A stretch of DNA of 64,000 nt, from the NCBI GenBank assembly GCA_021646415.1, contig SOEU01000008.1:1-64000 (forward strand). Direction: 5' to 3'. The stretch comes from Candidatus Brocadia sp. (GTDB lineage Bacteria > Planctomycetota > Brocadiia > Brocadiales > Brocadiaceae). Below, piece by piece: positions 45,715 to 55,580 of this stretch (positions are counted from its first letter, which is position 1; each line of letters opens with the position of its first letter). The notes beneath the pieces were generated by a model. The model had not been told where the DNA came from and searched no databases. It was given only the letters and a program-made list of their open reading frames with translations. The position numbers were made by a program, and so were the translations under genes.

Positions 45715-48700
45715 TCATCCCATTAAAAAGTTACTCTGGATTGCCAATTTTTCATTTCCCACAGGCAACTTGACATAGAAGGTTGTCCCCTTGTTCTCTT
45801 TACTCTTCGCGTCAATGGTTCCCCCGTGGTCATCAATAATACGCTGGACCACTGAGAGACCCAAACCTGTACCTTCTGATTTCGTCGTATAAAAAGGTTC
45901 AAATATTTTGTCCAACTCATGGGCAGGTATACCGGCCCCGGTATCTGATATCACAATCTCCACAGCATCTCTTAAAAAAAGATTTGTTTTTCTTACCATT
46001 ATCTTGATCTGCCCACCATTAGGCATAGCCTCCAGAGAATTTACAAACAAGTTCCACAATACCTGGTGGATTAAATCCGTATCAATGTAGACCTTCGGTA
46101 ATATGCTTTCATAAATCTCCTTTATCTCTATCTGGTCTGTAAATCGACTATCCTGCTCTAACAGGAAAATGGTATTTTTAATTACTTCCCGGATATCCTG
46201 CAGGGAAAAGGAAGGTTCTCGCGGATGAGCAAAAGTCAAGAAATCACTGATGATCCTATCCAATCTTTCGGATTGTCCTACAATCATCTCCAATAAATCC
46301 TTATCCTGACCTGTCAGTTTCAAATGGGTATCCAGAATTCCCACAGAGTTACAGATCGCCCCCAGAGGATTTCTGATCTCATGTGCAATCGCTGCAGCAA
46401 GCTCACCCATTGAGGCTAATTTTTCTGATCTCCGTACTTGCTCCTCCATCTTTTTTCTTTCTGTAATATCCCTTACAAATGCCCTCACGCAAATACTTTC
46501 GCCCGTTTTGGTATTATAAAGGCTTGTTCCATTAATCTCGACATTGATTTCCTTTCCTGATTTTGTCAGGAACACAGTTTCTAATTCATTGCTTCCAGTT
46601 TCTTTGATCCGTTTCATATGTCTCTTTATTTCCTCGCGGCATTCATCTGGTACAATGCCTTCGAGTGTCATCTGCCTCATTTCTTCTATTGAATATCCCA
46701 GTTTATTCAATTCCGTCTTATTTACGTTTATAAATTTCCCTTCGAGACTAATTTCATGAATCATTTCCGGTGCGTTTTCTACCAGATCCCGATATTTTTT
46801 CTCTGACTCCTTTATCGACAGAAAAAGCCTTTTATTTTCGATGGCAATAGCCAATTGTGGAGTAATTTGATTTAATAAGCCAAAATGTACCTCCGTAAAA
46901 GCATCTTTCCTTCTGCTCCCCAGCGTAATAGCACCGGTGGTAATTCCTTTCAATTTCAACGGAAAACATAAATAAGAATGTATACCCTTCTCGTACAATT
47001 TCCGATCAAACAGATACTCTCCTTCGGTCGTATCCGCAACAACAACTGGGACGCCCTTTTCCATAGCGATACCCTGCGCCGTTGCATGAAATGGATACTG
47101 ACAGTCCATAAACCAATCAGTGGATAATAATACACCTTCAACAATATTGGAATTTTCCGTAATTTCTGTCCCATCGATGAGGTGCGCAACACCGAACCAG
47201 GTAAAATCGATCATGCGTTTCAGCTCAAGATAAATATTTTTGTAAACCTCTTTAATATCTAAACCCGATGCAATTACCTTATTGACATTATTTATAATTT
47301 CTTTTTCAAGCGCCACCAATTTCTCTTTTGTAATATCCTTTGATATTACTACAAATCCAATCGGATACCCATTTTCATTGCGTCGTAATGTAAAAGTGAC
47401 ATGAACAGGAAAGATCTCGCCGTTTTTCCTCCTTCTTATTACCTCACCCTCATATCGACCCGTTCTCCGCGCCACATCTAAAATACAATCCACCTTCCCC
47501 GATTTCACATCTTCGGCAGTATGAAGATCCCTCACATTGGCTATTCCAATCACTTCTTCAGGTCTATAACCATAAATCAGGCTTGCTCCCGCGTTAAACG
47601 CAAGAATATTTCCATTCAAATCTTGTGCAATGATGGAATATTCTGTTGAACCAGCCAAAATACTATTTAAGAAATTCGTTGTCTCCTGCAGCTTAAGGGT
47701 TCTCTCCTTTACGGTATTTTCCAGGTCAGTCGTATAATTTTTTAATTTGACCGTTTTTTCCTCTAGAGATTCTGCCATAACGTTGAACGCCTGCGACAGT
47801 TCACTAATTTCATCTTTTTTGCCACTGTCTTTTACCCGTTGTCCCAGGTCGCCACCGGTGATTCTTTTCGTTACTTCTGTTATATTGAGAATGGGGGCTG
47901 AAATCCGTTTACCAAGGTAAAATGCCGCCAGAAGCAATGGGAAAGCCAACACCAGCAGCATTGAAAGAACAAATCTTTTCAAGCTGTAAGCCGCCCCATA
48001 CCCTTCCTTGATATCGATCTGCGCAAGCAAACCACAGTTATGCTCGGGAATCCAACACCATGCCCCCAGGACATTCCTGCCATCGTAATTCATATAACCT
48101 TCCATATCGTATCCGTCTCTACCATTCAGGCATTTTTGAGCCCCATCGGTAAGCTTTCCCGTATGAGGATTTACCACCCTCAATTCTAATGCTGTCCTTT
48201 GGTGAATTAAACCCGCTTTTTTTATCACATCAGCAAACCTCGACTCCGTTAGCATAAAGCCCTCTCGGTTGACAAGAAAAGTTTCTCCTGTTTTTCCCAG
48301 CTTCGCACTTTTCATGATTTCGCTGAGTGGTAATGTTGTTATTTTGAGAACGACCGCCCCGAACATAAGATTGTCAGAACCAATGAGCGGAGCCGATATA
48401 AACATCATCGGTTCATCACTATCACCCTTTTTGTTCTCGCCTTCACCCGGAAGAAGACGTTGAATTCTGGATATAAAAATACGTCCATTCAATGCCTCTC
48501 TGCAATAATCGTAACTTATCATGTTGGAGCCTACCTGTTCCCTTTCCGTGGACACAAGCACTGTTCCGTCCCGCGAGGTAATATATACGGATTTATACCC
48601 GTACTCTGTTTTAACCATCTCGATATACTCATAGAGCTTTGAAAAGTCCCGGTTCCTGCCATCTACACTACGTTCCCATACGGCAGAGACATTTTTACTG

Positions 48701-48912
48701 ACAACCTTTGCGTCATGCTTCCTTTCGCCAAACCACATTTTTACAATTTCTGCCTGTTTTTGCTTTACCCCCTCCAGATTTCGTATCAAAGCCGCTTCCA
48801 AATCCTTTTGTGCCTTGGGAAAAGCCATAAAACGCAATAACAATAATGGCGCAAATGAACATACTAAAAGTATCAGTATGAGCTTGTTTTTAATAGACTT
48901 TAATGAAAACAT
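45715..48912 (-). CDS. Cache-HAMP-PAS-GAF-PAS sensor histidine kinase
   Basis: 1065 residues. TM1 (about 7-25), dCache (about 35-300), TM2 (about 312-335), HAMP, PAS (about 415-530), GAF (about 545-695), PAS-PAC (about 700-820), HisKA with phosphoacceptor near H844 in AAIAHEIRNPLG, and HATPase with ISDTGAGI and GTGLGLSVVQ. Cognate partner is the NtrC regulator 10 bp downstream. Its Cache-HAMP half resembles the truncated sensor at 41015. The start overlaps the end of the radical-SAM gene by 13 bp, so translation may be coupled. The signal is unknown. Confidence 0.93.
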   Translation of the reverse strand: MFSLKSIKNKLILILLVCSFAPLLLLRFMAFPKAQKDLEAALIRNLEGVKQKQAEIVKMWFGERKHDAKVVSKNVSAVWERSVDGRNRDFSKLYEYIEMVKTEYGYKSVYITSRDGTVLVSTEREQVGSNMISYDYCREALNGRIFISRIQRLLPGEGENKKGDSDEPMMFISAPLIGSDNLMFGAVVLKITTLPLSEIMKSAKLGKTGETFLVNREGFMLTESRFADVIKKAGLIHQRTALELRVVNPHTGKLTDGAQKCLNGRDGYDMEGYMNYDGRNVLGAWCWIPEHNCGLLAQIDIKEGYGAAYSLKRFVLSMLLVLAFPLLLAAFYLGKRISAPILNITEVTKRITGGDLGQRVKDSGKKDEISELSQAFNVMAESLEEKTVKLKNYTTDLENTVKERTLKLQETTNFLNSILAGSTEYSIIAQDLNGNILAFNAGASLIYGYRPEEVIGIANVRDLHTAEDVKSGKVDCILDVARRTGRYEGEVIRRRKNGEIFPVHVTFTLRRNENGYPIGFVVISKDITKEKLVALEKEIINNVNKVIASGLDIKEVYKNIYLELKRMIDFTWFGVAHLIDGTEITENSNIVEGVLLSTDWFMDCQYPFHATAQGIAMEKGVPVVVADTTEGEYLFDRKLYEKGIHSYLCFPLKLKGITTGAITLGSRRKDAFTEVHFGLLNQITPQLAIAIENKRLFLSIKESEKKYRDLVENAPEMIHEISLEGKFINVNKTELNKLGYSIEEMRQMTLEGIVPDECREEIKRHMKRIKETGSNELETVFLTKSGKEINVEINGTSLYNTKTGESICVRAFVRDITERKKMEEQVRRSEKLASMGELAAAIAHEIRNPLGAICNSVGILDTHLKLTGQDKDLLEMIVGQSERLDRIISDFLTFAHPREPSFSLQDIREVIKNTIFLLEQDSRFTDQIEIKEIYESILPKVYIDTDLIHQVLWNLFVNSLEAMPNGGQIKIMVRKTNLFLRDAVEIVISDTGAGIPAHELDKIFEPFYTTKSEGTGLGLSVVQRIIDDHGGTIDAKSKENKGTTFYVKLPVGNEKLAIQSNFLMG

Positions 48913-50663
48913 TTTCCCTTACTATGAGTAATATATAACAGACCATCGGACATTGAATAATTATATGGAAAGGGACAAAGCCTCTCACTTAATTGGCTGA
49001 TAACGTATTGATACATCCCCTCGGCTTCTTCCGGCGACATACCCTGCTCTGCCTCGTAAAAATAACCTAATCCCAAATCCTCGCCTCTGGGTGCCATTAT
49101 ACTCCTTAATCCATATTCTAAAGGGTTTTGAGTAATCGGAGAATCCTTTTCCATTCCAAAAAGAGACGGCAAACAGGAATAGCCCAGCGATTCGAGATAT
49201 TCTTTTTTGAGTACGAAGTCAAGTGTTTCCAATGCTTCTTTTTCCGTTTCTGTTGGAAACCCAATAATTATATAGAGGTGGAATGCTATGCCTATTTTCA
49301 AACATTCATCTAATATCCTTTTTACGACGTCCACTTTTATTCCCTTTTTCATTAAATTCAACACACGCTGATGGTACGATTCCAGGCCAAAAACCAATTT
49401 TTGACATCCGGATTCATACATCTTCCCCAGCACATCACCATTAAGGGCATTCTCAAATCGTACCCCTCCCATCCATTTTATATCCCATTTGTTTTCGAGC
49501 AGGCCTTGAGATATCTCCCGTAACTGATTAACGGGAACGGATTCATCCGTAAAGAAAAAATATGGCGTATTGTATTTTCGCGAGAGTTCATGGATATCTT
49601 CCAGGAGTAAATCCGCTTTCCGCAACCGAAAGTTCCTATGGTCCAGATGCAGGTTACAAAAGGCACATTTCCTGTAATAACATCCTCTAGATGTTTGCAC
49701 AGGCAGGACGGATGCAGGGGCGTGATAAAGCCTCAGGGGAAACCCATCAAAGTCGGGTGTAGGAAGCTTATTCAGGTCTTCCGCATAAAATGGCTCATTG
49801 ATCCGGGTAACGTTGTTTTCCCGATAAATCAGATTGGGTACCTTTTTAAAATCCCTCTTGCCATCAAGCTGTGCTGCGAGTTCCAATAAGGCATGCTCGC
49901 CCTCAAAAACAACAAAGCTATCCACAATCGAAAAGAGACTATCCACCTTTTTCAAATTTTCAATGAGCTTCGTAAAAACACTTCCACCTATGGTAATGTG
50001 CACCTCTTTGTTCCGATCCTTTACCAGTTTTGCAAGGGTGAGCCCCGGAATAATCTGAGAAGTGCTGGTAATGGAAATCCCCAACAATTTTGGAGAAAAG
50101 TCCAGGATGGAAGAAAGAAGATGATCCTTATAAAGGTTGAGGAATATGTTTTCTTCCTCATCATCCAGTGCCTTAAAAATTTCCAGGGAGGAATAGACGG
50201 AATACCGCATATCGTTGTTGAACGCGGTCAGCGATGAAGGATAATACAGGGTTGACATGATCCTAAGGGATTCATTAACGACATTGACACTTTCAATATA
50301 CCTTTCGAGGTCATAAAAACCCTCAGACCTTAAGGTATGTTTCGCGGGTTCCACCTTTTTCATTATATCAGGAAGGGTTTCCATCGCATGAATCAGGGCC
50401 TGGCGTTTTTCGTGTTCACCAGGAGCGGCACCCCAGTGGGGTGCCGCTCTCATAGTATCCATGTGCCTTAATTTATCTATAAGCCTCTGATAAAATTCAC
50501 CGCAGGTCTTTTCGCTAAGGAGTATATCCAGCAACTCGATATTAACATCTCTCTGGACGACATCATGAACACCGTTTTGTCTTAAAAAAGCCGTTAAAGA
50601 GGGTAAGCTGAGGTAAGGCTGTGAAGGATGCCACGACGGTGGGAATATAAGCAGTATTTTCAT
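48900..50663 (-). CDS. B12-binding domain radical SAM protein
   Basis: About 587 residues. The N-terminal part (ILLIFPPSWHPSQPYLSLPSLTAFL; LLGISITSTSQIIPGLTLAK; TIGGSVFTKL) is a cobalamin-binding-like Rossmann domain; the radical SAM core has Cys residues in SRGCYYRKCAFCN (CX4CX2C spacing) and FGLESYHQRVLNLMKKG. GGTGAAGT precedes the ATG at 50663. The substrate is unknown. It sits between argG (13 bp) and the sensor kinase (overlap), so it is cotranscribed with both. A perfect inverted repeat lies inside the coding sequence at about 50424-50448. Confidence 0.85.
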   Translation of the reverse strand: MKILLIFPPSWHPSQPYLSLPSLTAFLRQNGVHDVVQRDVNIELLDILLSEKTCGEFYQRLIDKLRHMDTMRAAPHWGAAPGEHEKRQALIHAMETLPDIMKKVEPAKHTLRSEGFYDLERYIESVNVVNESLRIMSTLYYPSSLTAFNNDMRYSVYSSLEIFKALDDEEENIFLNLYKDHLLSSILDFSPKLLGISITSTSQIIPGLTLAKLVKDRNKEVHITIGGSVFTKLIENLKKVDSLFSIVDSFVVFEGEHALLELAAQLDGKRDFKKVPNLIYRENNVTRINEPFYAEDLNKLPTPDFDGFPLRLYHAPASVLPVQTSRGCYYRKCAFCNLHLDHRNFRLRKADLLLEDIHELSRKYNTPYFFFTDESVPVNQLREISQGLLENKWDIKWMGGVRFENALNGDVLGKMYESGCQKLVFGLESYHQRVLNLMKKGIKVDVVKRILDECLKIGIAFHLYIIIGFPTETEKEALETLDFVLKKEYLESLGYSCLPSLFGMEKDSPITQNPLEYGLRSIMAPRGEDLGLGYFYEAEQGMSPEEAEGMYQYVISQLSERLCPFPYNYSMSDGLLYITHSKGKCFH

Positions 50664-50676
50664 TACTTCACCTTTT

Positions 50677-51960
50677 TTATCCCCCCTCTGCCTTGCCAAG
50701 GGATTTAACCTTTGGCGGCATGATCGAATCCAGATGCAACGCCTCCCTCCCTGCCAGAACGTCCATTTGCTTTTGGGCCTGTATTTTTACCGGTAAACCA
50801 TATATCTTGATGAATCCAAGAGATGCACTATGATCGAAGGTATCTTCTTTCTGATACGTAGCCAATTTTTCGCTGTAAAGGGACAGCGGTGATTTACGCC
50901 CCACCACGATACATGTCCCTTTCGATAATTTCACACGGATCGTCCCCGTCATAAGACGCTGACTGCTCAGCACGTATGCTACCAGGTCCTGGTGAAATGC
51001 AGAAAACCAGAGTCCATTATAAATCAAATCCGCATAGTGCGCAGAAACAATATCCTTAAACCGCAAGGCATCCTTTGTCATGATCATACCTTCCAGCGCC
51101 TTATGCGCCGTATGCAGGATAACAGCTGCAGGTGACTCATAGATCTCCCTTGACTTGATGCCTACCAGTCGATTCTCAAGGTGATCAATACGGCCAACAC
51201 CGTGCTTTCCTCCCCTCGCATTCAAGGTATTGATAAGAGTAACCCCATCCATTTCTACATCGTTAATAGCCACGGGAGTCCCCTTTTCAAAAAGAACCTC
51301 TATATATTCCGGTTCATCGGGAGCATCCTGTGCACCTTTTGTCCACTTGTAGACATCCTCCGGAGGCTCAGCCCACGGGTCTTCCAATATTCCACACTCA
51401 ATACTTCTCCCCCAGAGATTTTCGTCCGTACTGTAAGGACTCTTGATCTTTGCCTCTACCGGGATATTATGTTCCTCAGCATATCGAATCTCCTCATCAC
51501 GCGTCATCTTCCACTCACGTACGGGGGCAATAATCTGCAACTTAGGATTCAATACCTGCAGGGATACATCCAGGCGTACCTGGTCATTCCCTTTACCAGT
51601 GCAGCCATGGGCCACGGCATCTGCCTTCTCCTCCTGTGCTACATCTGCCAGTAATTTTGCAATGAGCGGTCTCCCTAAGGCCGTCGCCAATGGATAAACC
51701 CCTTCGTATAGTGCCCCAGCCTGTAAAGCCGGAAAGATAAAATATTTGACAAAGGTATCCTTTGCATCAATGACAATTGCCTTCTTTGCACCAATTTTCA
51801 ATGCCTTTTCCCGAATGGCATCAAGATCCTTTACCGCACCAAGGTCAATAGTCACCGTAATAACATCCATATTATATTTTTCGGGAATCCACTTGATCGC
51901 CACGGAGGTATCCAAACCGCCCGAATAGGCCAGTACTACCTTCTTCCGTTGTTCAGACAT
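50677..51960 (-). CDS. argG: Argininosuccinate synthase
   Basis: 427 residues, slightly longer than usual through its C-terminal tail. ATP-dependent joining of citrulline and aspartate. PP-loop motif AYSGGLDTSVAIKWI, then AHGCTGKGNDQVRLD and YSTDENLWGRSIECG. First gene of a tightly spaced minus-strand run (radical SAM, kinase, NtrC). That regulatory genes follow a biosynthetic one may only reflect neighbourhood. Confidence 0.96.
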   Translation of the reverse strand: MSEQRKKVVLAYSGGLDTSVAIKWIPEKYNMDVITVTIDLGAVKDLDAIREKALKIGAKKAIVIDAKDTFVKYFIFPALQAGALYEGVYPLATALGRPLIAKLLADVAQEEKADAVAHGCTGKGNDQVRLDVSLQVLNPKLQIIAPVREWKMTRDEEIRYAEEHNIPVEAKIKSPYSTDENLWGRSIECGILEDPWAEPPEDVYKWTKGAQDAPDEPEYIEVLFEKGTPVAINDVEMDGVTLINTLNARGGKHGVGRIDHLENRLVGIKSREIYESPAAVILHTAHKALEGMIMTKDALRFKDIVSAHYADLIYNGLWFSAFHQDLVAYVLSSQRLMTGTIRVKLSKGTCIVVGRKSPLSLYSEKLATYQKEDTFDHSASLGFIKIYGLPVKIQAQKQMDVLAGREALHLDSIMPPKVKSLGKAEGG

Positions 51961-52188
51961 GTATTAAAATCTCCCAATGTTTATTTCGGATTTAGATATT
52001 CGAATTTCGTATTTATGCCTATAGCAGCACCATTTCAAAATGAAATTATAGCACACCTGGGGTAAGAATCAAATCATTTTCAATATGAAATAGTTAACCA
52101 TAGCACACTTACTCAAAATAAATATCCATTTGACAAACCTTGAAGGAAGTGCTGAAATGGCAAATGTCTTTTTGTGGAACAGTTTATC

Positions 52189-52413
52189 ATGGCAAAGAAA
52201 ATACCTGACCGATTTCAAAAATGGATTGAAGCAAGGAAACGTTTTCGCCTCTCCCATGCTCATATTCAGATGGCCAGAGAACTAGGAATGGAACCGGGGA
52301 AATTTGGGAAGTTGGCAAATCACAAACAAGAACCCTGGAAAGCCCCTTTACCAATATTTATTGAAAACCTTTACTTTAAGAGATTCGGCAAAAAATGCCC
52401 GGATGCGGATTGA
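52189..52413 (+). CDS. Conserved small protein
   Basis: 74 residues from the ATG at 52189 (MAKKIPDRFQKWIEARKRF). Basic, with a helical stretch LSHAHIQMARELGMEPGKFG that looks like a helix-turn-helix, and a tail NLYFKRFGKKCPD. I recall similar short proteins in many environmental bacteria, always uncharacterised. No linked operon. Confidence 0.65.
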   Translation: MAKKIPDRFQKWIEARKRFRLSHAHIQMARELGMEPGKFGKLANHKQEPWKAPLPIFIENLYFKRFGKKCPDAD

Positions 52414-52851
52414 GCAATCCGGAACTGAATCGGAAGAAATTTAGTAAATCTGCTGTAAGGAGCGCGTGTGATAAAATCCCTCTGTTCATCATAGTCATTT
52501 TAATGAAATGAGTGGGAAAGGTTCCGCCAAAACTAGTGTAGTAAAGGTATTATATAGAAATCGGGACAAAAAAGAGGCAAAATATTTTATGTTGACAACC
52601 ACAGAAAACTTATTTAAAAGTAAATTTATTCTGAAAACTTTGCTCTTTGTGATGCCTAAGTCTCTTAATAAAATATTCTGACTATTTTGGCAAAAATTGA
52701 TAGGGGAAGGGTTTCTCCTCCCCTCCAAACCGCACAGGCAGGCGGTAGATAAACCCTGCGTTACGAGTTTCTACTTACTCCGCTCAGGATATAATTTTTT
52801 ATTCGACTGAATAAAAAAACTCTTCGAACACTCGCAAAATGAAGAAATAAA
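52414..52851. other. Gene-free gap
   Basis: No gene. Contains TTGACA-like sequences and, near 52705-52745, a GC-rich stretch (CTCCTCCCCTCCAAACCGC) that could be the end of a mobile element; I could not place it. Confidence 0.35.
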
Positions 52852-53460
52852 ATGGCAGAAAGACCAAATAAAACCACTGAAGAGCAGAGACCTAAAAGGA
52901 TGGGTGAAAGACCAGTTGGTATAGCAGGTATTATCCCAATTACAGCATACCTCATCATCTTCTCCGGCTTTCTCCTTTATAGCATCATTCAATTCTGGCC
53001 AATTTTACCTCCATCAGAAGGAACAAATCCTGATCAGTTAGTAACCTTCCTTTTTTCAACCTTTTCAATTTCAGATGAAATACGTTCCATCCTCATTGTA
53101 ATGCTTTCAGGCGCTCTGGGTAGCCTGGTTCATGCCCTCAGGTCATTTTATAAATACGTCGGTAATCGGGAATTGGTGTGGAGTTGGCTTGCTATGTATA
53201 TCATGTTACCTTTTGTCGGTGCAACCCTCGGATTTGTTTTTTACCTTATCATTCGCGGTGGTTTTTTCCCGCAGACGGCAGCCAAGGATACAAGTCCCTA
53301 TGGTTTCATGGCAATGGCCGCGCTGGCTGGTCTATTTTCAGAACAGGCAATTCTTAAACTGAAAGAAGTAGCGGAGACCTTACTTGCCAAACCTGAAAAA
53401 GGGAAAAATCGCATATCTGAAAAACAAGAGCAAGGTGCAGAGGAAAACAAGAAGATGTAA
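52852..53460 (+). CDS. Conserved membrane protein, four TM helices
   Basis: 202 residues. TMs at about 24-46, 84-102, 112-134 and 148-165, with the motif MLSGALGSLVHALRSFYKYVGNR and FVFYLIIRGGFF; charged N- and C-terminal tails. I recall related unnamed proteins in cyanobacteria and proteobacteria. It precedes the decayed SIR2/nSTAND genes and might belong with them, but nothing shows that directly. Confidence 0.6.
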   Translation: MAERPNKTTEEQRPKRMGERPVGIAGIIPITAYLIIFSGFLLYSIIQFWPILPPSEGTNPDQLVTFLFSTFSISDEIRSILIVMLSGALGSLVHALRSFYKYVGNRELVWSWLAMYIMLPFVGATLGFVFYLIIRGGFFPQTAAKDTSPYGFMAMAALAGLFSEQAILKLKEVAETLLAKPEKGKNRISEKQEQGAEENKKM

Positions 53461-53548
53461 AGCGAAAAACACAATAATATTTTCATAAAAACGGGTTTTT
53501 CCGTTGGTCTTATACCCGGCTATAACTAATTCAATGGGAGATTTTTAA

Positions 53549-54188
53549 ATGCCAAATACACTTGAAGATAAAGATTGGAATAATCTTCTTGATAGAATCA
53601 AAGCTGGAAAATGCACTCCCTTTCTTGGAGCAGGCGCATCTTATGGATTACTTCCGCTGGGGAAAGATATTGCACAAAAGTGGTCAAAGGAGCATGACTA
53701 TCCATTAGAAGATTGCAGCAATTTAGCCCGAGTAGCTCAATTCCTTGGATAAAGTTAGTCCCGATATAGCAAATCCAATAGTATTCCACCTTCATGGTTC
53801 TGTCGAAATGACAGAATCTCTTGTACTTACCGAAGATGATTATTTAGATTTTCTTATGAGTTTCTCACAGGATCAACAGCTACTTCCACCAATAATCCGG
53901 GCGGCATTTACGGGTACATCGCTTCTTTTTATAGGTTATCAAATATCAGATTGGAATTTTCGGGTTCTTTTCCGCAGTCTTGTAAGTTATATGAAAAAAA
54001 GTCTTCAACGATCTCATATATCTGTACAGATAGCGCCTGGAAAAGAGACGGATCCAAAGGATCAAAAGAAAAAAGTGCATGAATATCTTGATCATTATTA
54101 TAAAGGGCTTAATATAAAAGTATATTGGGGAACAGTTGATCAATTTACCACAGAATTGAGAAGCCGATGGGAGGCATTTAAAAAATGA
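53549..54188 (+). pseudogene. SIR2-like NADase gene with internal deletion
   Basis: The N-terminal 68 codons carry the SIR2 nucleotide loop (CTPFLGAGASYGL) and stop at 53752. The continuation, 53745-54188, in another frame, supplies the C-terminal half (FHLHGSVEMTESLVLTEDDY, FIGYQISDWNFRVL). The middle section with the catalytic Asn region (TTNYD in relatives) is missing, so about 100 codons and one frame are lost. The end overlaps the next reading frame as ATGA. In relatives this domain is the effector of SIR2/STAND antiphage systems. Confidence 0.75.
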
Positions 54189-54676
54189 CGCGAGTATTCC
54201 AACCTTACATTGGTCCACGCCCATTCGAGGAAAATGATCGTAATATCTTTTTGGACGAGATCATGAAGCAAATGAACTCCTTTCTCTGATTATTGCTCAA
54301 AGAGAAGTACTTCTTTGTGCCCAATCAGGTGCAGGAAAGACAGCACTTCTGAATGCCAAACTAATTCCCATACTATTATATATCCAATTAGGAGATTGTT
54401 ATAGGTTAAGCGGAAATTATGACAAGGCAATGCAAAACATCGAGAGGGCAATAGAATTGTCTCCAAAAGATGCCTATGCTTATGGAGTTCTGGGAAGAGT
54501 TCAATTTGCCCGGAATGATCATGAGAATGCAATTGATAGTGCAAAGAGAGCAATTAGAGTACAACCCTGATTATGGGAATGCTTATTCTTTATTAACAGA
54601 TGTATATTGTGAACAAAATCAGAAAGAGTTCGCGGAAGAATTACTGAAGGAATATCTTAAGAAATATCCGGAATGA
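54185..54676 (+). pseudogene. nSTAND1 NTPase/TPR protein remnant
   Basis: Starts MTRVFQPYIGPRPFEENDRNIF, the nSTAND1 N-terminus. A one-base loss in a T-run near 54250 breaks the frame; after it the protein continues GRDHEANELLSLIIAQRE and the Walker A SGAGKTAL at about 54331. Just after KLIP the sequence jumps to TPR repeats (LGDCYRLSGNYDKAMQNIER), so most of the NTPase is deleted. A second frame change precedes the last TPR (NAYSLLTDVYCEQNQ). With the SIR2 fragment it is the wreck of a two-gene defence locus. Confidence 0.75.
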
Positions 54677-55297
54677 ATTAATTTCATCAATAATACTTCT
54701 GAGATTTTCTAACAAGTTCATAAGCAGCTTAAAAGTTACTTTTCACATTCGTACATCATTTTGCCCGCAACAGTCTTATTTCCTCATAGGCGCTTAGCGC
54801 CTCATGATCGACAAAATTTTGTCGATGTTTTGTTATATAGTTCAGTTCATGGAGGGGGTTTCGTGGCATAGATAACCCCCTGACTCCCTTTTTTTAAGGG
54901 GGACTTAAGGAACTTGCACTTTGTTAAAGGGGATAAGCCACCTCATACCCTGCCAGCGGGGACAGAGAAGTCCCCCTTAGCAAACTATGGGGCAAGGGGT
55001 TGTAATGCTGCTGGTATTTCGGGTTTGGTTTAATTGTTCAAGGTTGCTGTAGTTATACCTGCCCTTTAGGGCCACCTTTCCCAAGCAGAGTCTTGGGAAA
55101 GGCGTAGTATCTTATAAAAAATATTTTGACATTTTTAGCAAAAATATGAATAAAACTAACCCTGTCAGGGTTTAAAACCCTGACAGGGTTGACTCACAAA
55201 TTTCGTGCTTCGGTTTTTGTCTTTTTCCGACTCGTTCGAGTCAGGAATAATCATTTCTAACTTTCCCTCTTGGTTCGCGGGTGTCCCTCAGTTCGTT
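54677..55297. other. Repeat-rich intergenic region
   Basis: No gene. Holds palindromes AGGCGCTTAGCGCCT (54788) and ATCGACAAAATTTTGTCGAT (54807), G/C-run elements of the CCCCTTTTT...AAGGGGG type (54880-55000), CTTTCCCAAG/CTTGGGAAAG (about 55074-55100) and the dispersed repeat at 55122. Confidence 0.6.
55122..55252. repeat. Dispersed repeat with 33-bp palindrome, copy 2
   Basis: Second copy of the element at 2445-2573, same orientation, with the identical palindrome at 55158-55190. It ends just before a truncated gene at 55298. Confidence 0.8.
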
Positions 55298-55579
55298 TCA
55301 GTGAAACCGGCATTGAAAATTTTGCTCAGGCACCACTTCGGCTAATGCCTCTCCTATGCGCCAGTTAGGAACATCTACATCATCGTTTTCCAATGACTGA
55401 ATATCTACCATTAATCCGTCAGAAGAAAATCCGGTTTCTTTCTGAAGGGCCCGCAAAACATCTAATAAAGACTCCCGTTGCCCCCTATCAAGAAGATTAC
55501 CCTTTACCGAACCCTCTAAATTCAGAAGGCATTCAAATACCGTTTGAATTTCATGCCGTTTTTTGATAACATTTCCCAT
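55298..55579 (-). pseudogene. Short truncated protein gene of unknown family
   Basis: 93 codons from the ATG at 55579 (MGNVIKKRHEIQTVF) with a normal-looking hydrophobic/charged pattern. After CRFH a TGA stop appears, and the following codons NELRDTREPRG read on like protein, suggesting a TGG to TGA change and then loss of the rest next to the dispersed repeat. Divergent from the protease gene with 1 bp between the start codons. Could instead be a real small protein. Confidence 0.4.
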
Positions 55580-55580
55580 T

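Noticed and set aside
52700-52750. End of a group II intron
   Set aside because: A GC-rich stretch resembles such ends, but no reverse transcriptase, domain V hairpin or flanking exon pattern could be shown.
54870-55010. CRISPR array
   Set aside because: Similar G/C-run repeats occur, but they are not evenly spaced, have no constant repeat and no cas genes are present.
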